Assembly (NCBI RefSeq): GCF_900683735.1
Contig: NZ_LR215979.1
Coordinates: 1,736,001-1,800,000 of the forward strand
From: Fusobacterium ulcerans ATCC 49185
GTDB lineage: Bacteria > Fusobacteriota > Fusobacteriia > Fusobacteriales > Fusobacteriaceae
Direction: 5' to 3'
Length of the DNA stretch: 64,000 nt
The stretch's first letter is position 1. The number at the start of each line of letters is the position of its first letter. Both the position numbers and the translations under genes were made by a program. Under the pieces are notes generated by a model, which was given only the letters and a program-made list of their open reading frames with translations, did no database searches and had not been told where the DNA came from. Positions 53,811 through 62,428 of this stretch are shown piece by piece.

Positions 53811-54098
53811 ATCTTTTCCCTCCTGTTATCTTTTAATATCTCAATATCTTAAAAATAAGATTATTATTTTTGTTAATATATTATTCCTTATAAATATATT
53901 TTATCTTACCTCTTATATATTAACACATTATTTTAATTTTATGTAATAAAAAAATGGATAACTCATAAAAAGAATACAAAGATTACAATATTTCCATTAA
54001 TAATTAATTACTAACTAAGTAATTAATTGGAATTTAATCTAACTTTTTAGTCATCCATATATCTTATAAAATTTATTATTCTAATAAAAGTTTCCCTT
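53811..54098. repeat. Intergenic region with an 11-pair inverted repeat
   Basis: AATTAATTACT (54002-54012), five-base loop, AGTAATTAATT (54018-54028). It lies 70 bp after the zupT stop on that strand. No T-run follows, so a terminator role is unconvincing. The rest is featureless AT-rich DNA with the ParA gene's promoter. Confidence 0.5.
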
Positions 54099-54869
54099 CT
54101 AAATTACCATTAAACTAACTGCCATAACTATCATTCCAGAAATCATACTGTAAGTAGCTATGTGATGATTCTCATCATTCTGTGCTGATGGAAGAAGTTC
54201 ATCTAATGCTATATAAACCATAATTCCTGCCACTGCTGCTAATAATATTCCAAATACTTTCTCATTTAAATAGCTTTTAAAAAGAACATATCCTGCTAAA
54301 GCTCCCAATGGTTCTACTAATCCTGAAATAAGAGAAAAAATAAAAGCTTTTTTTCTGCTTCCAGTTGCATAGTATATAGGTGCTGAAACAGCTATACCTA
54401 CTGAGATATTATGTATTGCAATAGCTGTTGCTACAGAAAAACCTAAAGCTGGAGTCTTTAATACAGAGGTAAAAATTGCCATTCCCTCTGGAAAATTATG
54501 AATTCCTATTGCGATAGCTGTCATTACTCCCATTCTATATACAGATTTTTCTTCATTCTCTTCCTGATTTTCTTTCAGACAAAATTTTTCTGTAAGAACC
54601 ATAAAAATCATCCCAAGAAAAAATGAAATAACTGCCACCCATAACCCTTTGCTCCCTCCATAAACCTCAACTAAAGATTCTCTTGACTCCATAAAAATTT
54701 CTACAAATGCAACATATATCATTACTCCACTTGCAAATCCCAATGAGGCTGAAAGAAATTTTTTATTTGTATTCTTCCCTATAAAAGAAATAATGCTTCC
54801 TCCCCCCATAGCTAGCCCAGCTAATAAAGTGAGAGTAAAAGCCATTGTTACATTTCCAGTTTCTATCAT
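54099..54869 (-). CDS. zupT: ZIP-family metal permease (ZupT-like)
   Basis: 256 residues, eight helices. The metal-binding helix motifs GIHNFPEGMAIF (His124) and ATAIAIHNISVGIAVSAPIYY are diagnostic for the GufA/ZupT group, which imports zinc and other divalent metals. A charged loop with KENQEENEEK lies between helices. Ribosome site GGAG. The downstream minus-strand region leads into the ParA intergenic; a GYD-repeat lipoprotein gene lies upstream on the same strand. Confidence 0.92.
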   Translation of the reverse strand: MIETGNVTMAFTLTLLAGLAMGGGSIISFIGKNTNKKFLSASLGFASGVMIYVAFVEIFMESRESLVEVYGGSKGLWVAVISFFLGMIFMVLTEKFCLKENQEENEEKSVYRMGVMTAIAIGIHNFPEGMAIFTSVLKTPALGFSVATAIAIHNISVGIAVSAPIYYATGSRKKAFIFSLISGLVEPLGALAGYVLFKSYLNEKVFGILLAAVAGIMVYIALDELLPSAQNDENHHIATYSMISGMIVMAVSLMVI

Positions 54870-55028
54870 AATAATCCTTCTCCTTTCTTCATTTGAATTA
54901 CTTCTATTTATTTTTAAATATATTAATTTTCTAATTATATTATACTGTTTAACTCTCTCTTATCTTTTTTCAAAATTAATTTATAAAAAGTTAAAGAGGA
55001 GATTTTTTCTCCTCTCATCAGTTTTTTA

Positions 55029-55274
55029 TTACTTCTTTTTAGATTTTAATATTTTTTTATAGTCTTCCTTTGTATAACCATCATGATCATATCCATCTGG
55101 GTCATACCCATCTTTATCATGATTGTCTATATCATATCCATTTGGATCATAGTATGTTTTTGTCACTTTATGCTTTCTTACATTTTCCCCATCAGTATAA
55201 AAACCTCTTTCATCAATATTAGCACACGAACTCAGCAGTGATAAAAATAGAGATAAAAACAGCACTTTCTTCAT
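55029..55274 (-). CDS. Small lipoprotein with aspartate-rich GYD repeats
   Basis: 81 residues. Lipobox LLSSC (Cys17), so an anchored envelope protein. After RGFYTDGENVRKHKV comes a short-repeat tract YDPNGYDIDNHDKDGYDPDG, then YDHDGYTKEDYKK. The unit is roughly D-x-D/N-G-Y-D, resembling calcium-loop spacing (DxDxG). It could bind a divalent metal; the zinc permease gene next to it makes that attractive but unproven. Ribosome site GAGGAGGG. Confidence 0.78.
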   Translation of the reverse strand: MKKVLFLSLFLSLLSSCANIDERGFYTDGENVRKHKVTKTYYDPNGYDIDNHDKDGYDPDGYDHDGYTKEDYKKILKSKKK

Positions 55275-55458
55275 ACTTCCCTCCTCATTTTATCTATTTT
55301 GCAATATTAAATTTTATAAAGATACACGCTTTATAGAAATAAAAACTATATTTTATGATATAATTTTTTTATTTCTTTGTCAAATTATTGAGATGATTAG
55401 CATAAAAAACTAATATAAAATTTTACTATATATTTATATTTCCTAAATTATAAATATA

Positions 55459-55842
55459 TTAATTATACTTATATGATTTTAATTTAAAATACTGATATAA
55501 AAAGGCATTAACTAATGTAAGAACAAAACCAATTAAAAATATAACAAGAGTTAGAAACATTACATTTTTTACATTAGGACTTATAATGACTTTTATAAAT
55601 ACTCCTGAGGAAATTAAAGCAGTAAAATTTAAAATAAAATATAAAAAATAGTATTTAAATTTATATCTGTCATCACCTATCCAATGATTGAAAATTATTA
55701 CACTTTTACTTAAAGAAGTATATTGAATTATCTGTAATAAGTATTTATTTCCATCAAGTATTACTCCAGTAAAAAAAACTGTTCCAACTATATGAAATAA
55801 TATTCCTACTATCAATACATATCTATTTAAAGTATTCCACAT
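55459..55842 (-). CDS. Small membrane protein, copy 1 of a paralogous pair
   Basis: 127 residues, four hydrophobic helices. A central motif IIFNHWIGDDRYKFKYY and the tail NAFLYQYFKLKSYKYN recur in the protein at 56772-57149. The remainder has diverged strongly. No known family recognised. Ribosome site AGGAGG. The two genes flank the MORN-like lipoprotein gene in the opposite orientation. Confidence 0.72.
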   Translation of the reverse strand: MWNTLNRYVLIVGILFHIVGTVFFTGVILDGNKYLLQIIQYTSLSKSVIIFNHWIGDDRYKFKYYFLYFILNFTALISSGVFIKVIISPNVKNVMFLTLVIFLIGFVLTLVNAFLYQYFKLKSYKYN

Positions 55843-56110
55843 TTGGTACCTCCTAAAATAATTTTTTTATAATTCACTAAAAAAGTTATTTTTATATTCT
55901 TTTTGTTTATATTATAAGCTTTTTTCTATAAATGTCAAAATTAAAAGTTTAACAAGAAAATTAGTATTCTTAATTTTATTTTTTTATTTATATGCACAAA
56001 AAACATATATCATTTCTCGTCTAAAAAGCTAATTTTTATATATATTTTTATAATTTTTCTCATATTTATGTTATAATAAAATGCAATACTTATAAAAGGG
56101 GGAAGAATCT

Positions 56111-56710
56111 ATGAAAAAAATATTATTATTAATTTCAGCAATATTTTTCTTATGGAGCTGTAATAATGAAAAATACGATACACCAGTACCCCAAAACTCT
56201 ACATCATTTTATAAAAAAGAAAGTGTTTTGGGAATAAGTAATCACTTTTCTGGTATACTTACAGAAAAATATAGCAATGGACAGTTAAAAAAAGTTACAT
56301 CTTATAAAGATGGAACAAAAAATGGATTAGAAAAAATCTATTATGAAAATGGAAAGATTCAATTAGAAGGAAATTATAAAAACAATATAGAAGATGGCCA
56401 TTTCAAAACTTATTATCAAAATGGAAATTTAAATATTAATACTGAATTTAAAAATGGACTTCCAAATAATTTATTCACAAAATATCATCCTAATGGAAAT
56501 TTAGCTTTAAAAGGAATATACAAAGATGGTAAACCACATGGAGAATGGAAAACATATTATTATAATGGAAAATTAGAATCTGAAAAAGAATATGACAATG
56601 GTTTGGGAACTGGAGAATGGAAGACATATTATGAAAATGGAAGTTTGAAATGGAAAGGGATTTATAAAAACGGTGAACTCATAGCAGAACAATTTATGAT
56701 TTTATTATAG
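56111..56710 (+). CDS. Lipoprotein with MORN-like repeats (YwqK type)
   Basis: 199 residues. Lipobox LWSC (Cys17), then about seven repeats of roughly 23 residues of the form YxNGKLxxxxxYKxGxxxG: KYSNGQLKKVTSYKDGTKNG, YYENGKIQLEGNYKNNIEDG, YYQNGNLNINTEF, YHPNGNLALKGIYKDGKPHG, YYNGKLESEKEYDNGLGTG, YYENGSLKWKGIYKNGE. These MORN-variant repeats are frequent in fusobacteria and in proteins named YwqK antitoxins, a name that does not establish a toxin-antitoxin role here. Ribosome site GGGGGA. Confidence 0.85.
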   Translation: MKKILLLISAIFFLWSCNNEKYDTPVPQNSTSFYKKESVLGISNHFSGILTEKYSNGQLKKVTSYKDGTKNGLEKIYYENGKIQLEGNYKNNIEDGHFKTYYQNGNLNINTEFKNGLPNNLFTKYHPNGNLALKGIYKDGKPHGEWKTYYYNGKLESEKEYDNGLGTGEWKTYYENGSLKWKGIYKNGELIAEQFMILL

Positions 56711-56771
56711 TAAAATAGGCCTCCTCAAATGATTAATTTCAGGAGGTTTTTATATTGAAATTAAATTATAA

Positions 56772-57149
56772 TTAATTATATTTATATGATTTTAATTTAA
56801 AAAACTGGTAAAAATATGCTCCTGCAAAAGACATTCCTATTCCCATTATTATAACTATCCACATAGCTTCTTTCATCTCTTTATTAATCAAAAAAGTTTC
56901 CATGAATATCCTAATCAGCATTTCTAAAGAAAAATCTGCTATGACACAAGGAATATAATACTTTAATACAAATCTGTCATCCTCTATCCATCTAGTAAAT
57001 ATCAAGATATTTCTTAAACATGATACATATGTCACTATCAGCATGGAATCTCTTGATTTTTCATTAAGAACTACCAAAACAAATATCACTCCAAGTATAT
57101 TCACGCATATTCCTAACTTTAGTACAAACATATCAAAAAATCTTTCCAT
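56772..57149 (-). CDS. Small membrane protein, copy 2 of a paralogous pair
   Basis: 125 residues, four hydrophobic helices. Shares ILIFTRWIEDDRFVLKYY and AYFYQFFKLKSYKYN with the protein at 55459-55842; the two 3' ends share TTATATGATTTTAATTTAAA at DNA level. Divergence elsewhere suggests an old duplication with two constrained parts: the DDR loop and the C-terminus. Ribosome site CGGAGGA. Confidence 0.72.
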   Translation of the reverse strand: MERFFDMFVLKLGICVNILGVIFVLVVLNEKSRDSMLIVTYVSCLRNILIFTRWIEDDRFVLKYYIPCVIADFSLEMLIRIFMETFLINKEMKEAMWIVIIMGIGMSFAGAYFYQFFKLKSYKYN

Positions 57150-57362
57150 GAAATTCCTCCGATGCTCTTACTTATTATATATAATATAGAATTAATTTTT
57201 ATTAGTCAATAACAAATTAAGTTCTCATCTAAAAGAATTCTTCAAACTTAAAAAGTTTTTATTTCAAAATAGTTAAATGAAATATAATTTTATTTAACTA
57301 AATTTAACTAAATTTTATTTTTGAAAAGTATTTAGTCGAATTTACTGATTATGAAAAATCTA

Positions 57363-57391
57363 TTGACATATTCAAAAAAAAATATGATAAT
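57363..57391 (+). promoter_or_regulatory. Promoter of the small helical protein gene
   Basis: TTGACA (57363-57368), 17 bases, GATAAT (57386-57391). It lies inside the longer open frame that begins at 57351, which argues that the true start is the GTG at 57426. Confidence 0.65.
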
Positions 57392-57425
57392 ATCATGTAA
57401 ATTTTTTTTAAAGGAGAAGTTAAAA

Positions 57426-57674
57426 GTGCAAAATTGCTTACTAAAAAAAGAAATTCAGAATCTATTTGAAAATTTGAAAAAAAGACAAGAGCTTGACAAA
57501 GAACTTAAAGAAAATCTGAATGCTTTCTTTAATCTAGTTGACGAAAAAGCTAAAACTGAAGAGATTAAGCTTAGTCCTTCTGAATGGAATACCCTTGGAA
57601 GTCTAGCTTTTGCTTCTATAGAAAGTACTGAAAATCTTAATGAGTTTACAAATTTTTTACAAGAAAAATTTTAA
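57426..57674 (+). CDS. Small helical protein, function unknown
   Basis: 82 residues starting with GTG at 57426, eight bases after AAAGGAG; the upstream 25 codons overlap a promoter. The product is charged and helical (KEIQNLFENLKKRQELDKEL, then LSPSEWNTLGSLAFASIEST). The first 45 residues may form a coiled coil. No family recognised. It has its own promoter and terminator, so it is expressed alone. Confidence 0.68.
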   Translation: MQNCLLKKEIQNLFENLKKRQELDKELKENLNAFFNLVDEKAKTEEIKLSPSEWNTLGSLAFASIESTENLNEFTNFLQEKF

Positions 57675-57702
57675 TGTTATCTATATTATAACATTAAAAA
57701 AT

Positions 57703-57748
57703 AAAGCTGATCAAAGGATAAAAAGAAATTCATTCTTTGATCAGCTTT
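57703..57748. terminator. Bidirectional terminator between the small protein gene and hydG
   Basis: AAAGCTGATCAAAG and CTTTGATCAGCTTT form a perfect 14-pair stem with A and T runs on both sides; the genes converge. Confidence 0.9.
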
Positions 57749-57756
57749 TATTTTAT

Positions 57757-59166
57757 TTATACATTTATATCTCTAACTCCATTTTCTATAGCTTTTAAAT
57801 TTTCTTTTATTTTATTTTTAAAATTTTCATCAGGCATTTTACTTAGAGTTTCCATTATAACTCTATCTCCTATTTCTCTCAATCTGTCATTTGCATAGTC
57901 TATTAAAAATTCCTTCAGAGTCATTAGAGCGTTTGCTTCACACATTACATTTATTTGTCCGCTTTTTGCTATTTCCATAAATCTGTCTCCTGTACGTCCA
58001 TTTCTATAGCATGCTGTACAATAACTTGGTACATATCCTCCTTTCATTAGGCTTTCTATCATTTCTAAAGGTGACCTGTCATCCCCAAGTTCAAATTGTG
58101 GTTTTTCTTTAGTATCTTTTTCTCTTTCAGAATATCCTCCTACTCCAGTACATGATCCACTGCTTACTTGAGATATTCCCAATTTAATTGTTTCATCCCT
58201 TAGTTCAGCTTCCTCTCTAGTAGAAAGAATAAGTCCTGTATATGGTACAGCAAGTCTTAGTACTGCTACCAGCTTTTTAAAGTCCTCATCTGATACAAGA
58301 TATGGATAATCTTTCAAGGATACATTTTCTGCTGCTCTAAGTCTTGGGACAGATATCGTATGGGGTCCTACTCCTGTTATTCTTTCCAGAGCATTAGCAT
58401 ATCTTATCATAGATATAGTTTCATATTTAAAGTCATATAAGCCATATAAAACTCCTATACCGACATCATCTATTCCAGCTTCCCTTGCTCTGAACATGGC
58501 TGTTGTATGATATTCATAATCTCTTTTAGGTCCATTTAAGTGTACCCTCTCATATGTAGGTTTATGGTATGTTTCTTGGAATAATATATATGTTCCTATT
58601 TCTGCTTCTTTCAGTCTTTTATAATTTTCAACTGTTGTAGCAGCAATATTTACATTTATCCTTCTAATGCTTCCATTTTTAAATTTTATCGAGTATATGT
58701 CTTTTATACATTCCAATACATAATCTAAAGAACAATTAAGAGGGTCTTCTCCAGCTTCCAAAGCTATTCTTTTATGTCCTAATTTTTCTAATGATTTTAC
58801 TTCCTCTATTAAGTCTTCTCTATTTAATTTTTTTCTGCTCAATTCACCATTATCATGTTTATATCCACAATACTCACAATTATTTACACAATAGTTACTT
58901 ATATAAAGAGGTGCAAACATTACTATTCTTTTTCCATATATTTTCTCTTTTATTTTTCTTGCAGTTTCAAAAATCTCTTCAAGAAGTTTAGGATTATTTA
59001 TACTTAACAGAACAGCTGCTTCTTCATCAGTAATACCTTTAGCCTCAATAGCTTTTTCCAATATTTCTCTTACCAATTTTTTATCTTCAGCTTTTTTTTC
59101 AGACTCTTTTATTAAAAGTTTTATATCATTCTCATTTAAAAAATCTAATTCATATTTTTGTCCCAT
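57757..59166 (-). CDS. hydG: [FeFe]-hydrogenase maturase HydG (radical SAM tyrosine lyase)
   Basis: 469 residues from the ATG at 59166, which follows AAGGAGGATTTT; the upstream ATG at 59181 overlaps that site. The SAM cluster motif is CVNNCEYC (Cys93, 97, 100). The C-terminal second cluster motif CTAC with a third cysteine 22 residues later (INVMC) is the HydG-specific CX2CX22C, absent from ThiH. It splits tyrosine to give CO and cyanide for the hydrogenase H-cluster. hydE, hydF and the hydrogenase are not in this window. Confidence 0.93.
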   Translation of the reverse strand: MGQKYELDFLNENDIKLLIKESEKKAEDKKLVREILEKAIEAKGITDEEAAVLLSINNPKLLEEIFETARKIKEKIYGKRIVMFAPLYISNYCVNNCEYCGYKHDNGELSRKKLNREDLIEEVKSLEKLGHKRIALEAGEDPLNCSLDYVLECIKDIYSIKFKNGSIRRINVNIAATTVENYKRLKEAEIGTYILFQETYHKPTYERVHLNGPKRDYEYHTTAMFRAREAGIDDVGIGVLYGLYDFKYETISMIRYANALERITGVGPHTISVPRLRAAENVSLKDYPYLVSDEDFKKLVAVLRLAVPYTGLILSTREEAELRDETIKLGISQVSSGSCTGVGGYSEREKDTKEKPQFELGDDRSPLEMIESLMKGGYVPSYCTACYRNGRTGDRFMEIAKSGQINVMCEANALMTLKEFLIDYANDRLREIGDRVIMETLSKMPDENFKNKIKENLKAIENGVRDINV

Positions 59167-59275
59167 AAAATCCTCCTTCATAATTATTTATATTATATCA
59201 TATTTAAAGGTATATTTTACTCTTAAATTTTCTTGTTTATATATTTATTTTGTATAAAAATAAAAAATTATATAT

Positions 59276-59306
59276 ATAAAAACTGAGACCTATTTCTAAG
59301 TCTCAG
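59276..59306 (-). terminator. Terminator after the DUF2156 gene
   Basis: CTGAGAC and GTCTCAG stem; on the minus strand it is followed by TTTTTAT. It separates this gene from hydG. Confidence 0.85.
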
Positions 59307-59314
59307 CCAATATT

Positions 59315-60184
59315 TTATTTTATTCCAGTTATTTCATATTTTTTTAGAAGTTCCAATGGATGGTAAGATTCTTTTGCTTCTCTCAGCCCCTCATCTCCAA
59401 AATCATCTTCTCTGTTTACATATTTATAATCTGTAAACTCTTTTTCTAAGAAAGTCATATTTATCATCTGGTAGCTTCCAGTATAGTTATTTAAACCTTT
59501 TTCAATATGTATCACTACATATTCATCATTTATAGCTTCACCTAGTGTATAAGCTACTATATTTCCATCTACTTTCAGCATTCCGCCTTTTATTCCAAGT
59601 ATATTAAAATTATGAAGCAGATTCAGTATTCCCATATTTTCATTTTTTAATACTGGAATATCTTCACATTCTTTGTCATGGCACCAGTTACTTTGGAAAT
59701 ATATAACTTCATCTATATTTTCAGAATTTATTGACTCATATTTATAATCATAACTTTTTGTAAAATTATGTACTCTATTTTTCTTTTTAGCATATTTTCT
59801 TCCTTTTAAATAAGCCAGGCTCTCTATAGAATAAACATAATCATAACTATCTCTTCTCTCTTCAAGTATAAAGGTATCTTCAAGTTTTTCTTTCCATTCC
59901 TCAGGAACAAGTACTATTTTTTTATTGTTTTGAAGTAAATCTCTTACTATATCTTTCATTGCTCCTATTGCACTATCATCTTTAGGAACAGGCATGAAAC
60001 AGTATTCATCATTTACAAATGTTCCATGTATAACTAATACATTGTTTTCTATTTTGTAATGAAGATTCTCCCCCTGACTCCATAAAAAAAGATTTGTAAA
60101 GTTATAATCACAAGTTGAAAATTTTCCCTTAGTAAATTCATCTATTGTTTCTTTATCTTCAATAGTTAACTTTTTCCAGTCCAT
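59315..60184 (-). CDS. DUF2156 / GNAT-like protein
   Basis: 289 residues. DUF2156 is related to the C-terminal domain of lysyl-phosphatidylglycerol synthase and has two GNAT-like halves. Landmarks: CDYNFTNLFLWSQGENLHYK near 24-44, YAKKKNRVHNFTKSYDYKYE near 130, and YVVIHIEKGLNNYTGSYQMI, YVNREDDFGDEGLREAKESY near the end. No signal or membrane segments. Possibly an aminoacyl- or acyltransferase; substrate unknown. Ribosome site AAGGAG. Confidence 0.85.
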   Translation of the reverse strand: MDWKKLTIEDKETIDEFTKGKFSTCDYNFTNLFLWSQGENLHYKIENNVLVIHGTFVNDEYCFMPVPKDDSAIGAMKDIVRDLLQNNKKIVLVPEEWKEKLEDTFILEERRDSYDYVYSIESLAYLKGRKYAKKKNRVHNFTKSYDYKYESINSENIDEVIYFQSNWCHDKECEDIPVLKNENMGILNLLHNFNILGIKGGMLKVDGNIVAYTLGEAINDEYVVIHIEKGLNNYTGSYQMINMTFLEKEFTDYKYVNREDDFGDEGLREAKESYHPLELLKKYEITGIK

Positions 60185-60274
60185 AATTTGTATATCTCCT
60201 TAGTCTATATTATATTTCATTACCATAATATCATACTAGAAAATATACTTTTTTACCAGTCTTTTTCCTTTTTT

Positions 60275-61657
60275 TTATTTTGCAAGTCTATAAATAGCTT
60301 CCACATATATTTTTAACCATGTATCTATTTTATCAATTTCAAGATATTCATTTTTTTGGTGCATATTATTTTCTTGTGATGATAGAAGAGCTCCAAAAGC
60401 AACCCCATTAGTTACCTCTCTTGCATAAGTTCCTCCACCAATAGCTACTGGCTGAGCATCTACATCACCAGTTATTTCTTTGTAAATATCCATAAGAGTA
60501 GATACAAGGAAGCTGTCCTTAGCTACATATAGAGGAGCTGAATTTCCAGTTACTTCAAGTTCCATTTTCCCAGCAGTTTTTTCTTTTAATGTATCAATAA
60601 CATTTGTATTAGGTACAAGAACTGGGCATCTCATGTCTATACATAATTCTAATTTTCCATTTTCAAGGGACATTTTTCCTAGATTAAGAGTAAGGCTTCC
60701 ACTCTCTTCATCTTTAAAATCTATTCCAAAAGAAGCCCCATTATTTTCCATTTTTATGTATTCTTTAAAGAATTCTACCAATTCTTTTAACTCTTCATTT
60801 TTAATATCTACTGTTCCTAAAAATGTAAATAATGCACTGATAGAATTATATCCTTCTGCTGGTCTAGCTGCATGTGAAGATTTTCCCAAAGAAGTTACAT
60901 GATATCTTCCATCTTTTACTTCAACTTCTACTTTATATTCTTTTCCTTCATTGAAAGGAACAACTTTTTCTGCAAGCCCATCAATAAACTCTACAGGAAG
61001 AACTGCCTCTGCTCTATCAGGAACTGAATTATATGCATTTCCACCCTTTATAGCTACATCATTTAAAGTTTTATAAGAATTTGAAAGTTTTACACGAACT
61101 ATTCCTTTTTCAGCAAATGTTACTGGAAAACTTGAATCAGGTGTAAATGCCAATGTAGGCTGAGGCATTTTCAATGTATTAAAATAATGCTCCATGCAAA
61201 GACTTCCAGTTTCCTCATTAGCTCCTATTATCATTCTTATTTTTCTATTTAATTTAACTCCAGAATCTTTTATTGCTTTCATAGCATAAAGGCAAACCAT
61301 AGAAGGTCCTTTATCATCTAATGTTCCTCTTCCAAAAATTTTCCCATCAGCTATAGTTGCACTGTATGGAGGATAAGTCCATCCTTCACCTTCAGGTACC
61401 ACATCCACATGTCCTAGTATCCCTACTGTTTCTTCACCTTCACCAAATTCTATAGTACCAGCATAGTTGTCAAAATTTTCAACTTTAAATCCTAACTCTT
61501 TTCCCAGGTCTAAGAAATATTGTAAAGCTTCTGCTGGACCATCACCAAAAGGTTTCCCTTCTTTTGCAGGTTCCTGAACACTTTTTATCTGTACAGCACC
61601 TTGTATCCCTTTTATAACTTCTTCCTTATAGTCCAACACTTTTTTTTGTAAATCCAT
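60275..61657 (-). CDS. pepV: M20-family dipeptidase PepV (Sapep type)
   Basis: 460 residues. Metal ligands in ILGHVDVVPEG (His), GRGTLDDKGP (Asp) and IGANEETGS (Glu, the catalytic base next to it); the closing His is in SSQENNMHQKNE. The lid domain lies between. It hydrolyses dipeptides, in this family with manganese or zinc, in the cytoplasm, fitting a peptide-fermenting bacterium. Ribosome site TGGAGG. It follows the MlaA gene by 25 bp downstream on the same strand order, so it may be read upstream of it. Confidence 0.92.
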   Translation of the reverse strand: MDLQKKVLDYKEEVIKGIQGAVQIKSVQEPAKEGKPFGDGPAEALQYFLDLGKELGFKVENFDNYAGTIEFGEGEETVGILGHVDVVPEGEGWTYPPYSATIADGKIFGRGTLDDKGPSMVCLYAMKAIKDSGVKLNRKIRMIIGANEETGSLCMEHYFNTLKMPQPTLAFTPDSSFPVTFAEKGIVRVKLSNSYKTLNDVAIKGGNAYNSVPDRAEAVLPVEFIDGLAEKVVPFNEGKEYKVEVEVKDGRYHVTSLGKSSHAARPAEGYNSISALFTFLGTVDIKNEELKELVEFFKEYIKMENNGASFGIDFKDEESGSLTLNLGKMSLENGKLELCIDMRCPVLVPNTNVIDTLKEKTAGKMELEVTGNSAPLYVAKDSFLVSTLMDIYKEITGDVDAQPVAIGGGTYAREVTNGVAFGALLSSQENNMHQKNEYLEIDKIDTWLKIYVEAIYRLAK

Positions 61658-61681
61658 TTAATATCCTCCATTTTTCTTTTT

Positions 61682-62428
61682 TTAAAAAACTTGTACTCCT
61701 GTTTCTGATTGCAACTTTCTATATTTTTTGTAGAAGAATCTTAGATATTCATATTCAAATGGTGACCCACTTGCATAATATCTAAATTTTGTATTTTTTC
61801 TTTTGTCCACTGAATTAAGTGCAAATACTTCTGGACTGTCTATATCAAATAGATCAGCTGCTTCATAAGGATCTAAAGCTCCTAAAGCTACTGCATTTAC
61901 TCCTGTTCCTACTGCATCTCTCAAATTGCTTGGCCCTAAGAAAGGAAGAATCAAATATGGTCCCTCTCCTACACCATAATGAGCTAGAGTAAGTCCAAAG
62001 TCTTCATATGGTTTAGGCATTCCCAAAGAAGAAGCTGTATCAAATAATCCTCCTGCTCCTAATGCAGTATTTATTGAAAATCTTCCTATTGCCCTCATAG
62101 CTTTTTTTATCTTAAATTGCAGTAGGGAATTTCCAGTTATTGTTATATTTTGTGTATTCCTAAAAAAATTCTTTATTCCTTTTTGTGCAAAAGTAGGTGT
62201 TACAAGATTGTAAGCATCTACTACTGGTAAAAATACATACTTATCAAAAGTATAATTAAAATAATATATTCTTCTGTTTAAAGGCTCCCATGGGTCATAT
62301 ACACCAAAATATTCTGCTATTTCACCATTATCATTTTTAGTTTTTGGTTTTTCATTTATATCAGCAAAAGAAAATGTAAAAACTGAAATCATCATAAGGA
62401 GTATAATAAATTTTTTCTTAGTTCTCAT
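61682..62428 (-). CDS. mlaA: MlaA (VacJ)-family outer-membrane lipid-asymmetry protein
   Basis: 248 residues from the ATG at 62428. MlaA landmarks: YDPWEPLNRRIYYFNYTFDK, PVVDAYNLVTP, GIKNFFRNTQNI, RFSINTALGAGGLFDTASSL, PYEDFGLTLAHYGVGEGPYLILPFLGPSN. It removes phospholipid from the outer leaflet of the outer membrane in proteobacteria. The signal peptide ends in FSFA|D without a lipobox, so unlike E. coli MlaA it is not a lipoprotein. Its start overlaps the upstream hydrolase gene by 11 bp, which suggests coupled function. No other mla genes are present here. Confidence 0.92.
   Translation of the reverse strand: MRTKKKFIILLMMISVFTFSFADINEKPKTKNDNGEIAEYFGVYDPWEPLNRRIYYFNYTFDKYVFLPVVDAYNLVTPTFAQKGIKNFFRNTQNITITGNSLLQFKIKKAMRAIGRFSINTALGAGGLFDTASSLGMPKPYEDFGLTLAHYGVGEGPYLILPFLGPSNLRDAVGTGVNAVALGALDPYEAADLFDIDSPEVFALNSVDKRKNTKFRYYASGSPFEYEYLRFFYKKYRKLQSETGVQVF

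Noticed and set aside
56111-56710. Calling the MORN lipoprotein an antitoxin of a toxin-antitoxin pair
   Set aside because: The name comes from annotation habit; the protein has a lipoprotein signal and no partner that looks like a toxin.
57351-57425. N-terminal extension of the small helical protein
   Set aside because: A TTGACA-17-GATAAT promoter lies within it, and a GTG at 57426 follows a strong ribosome site.
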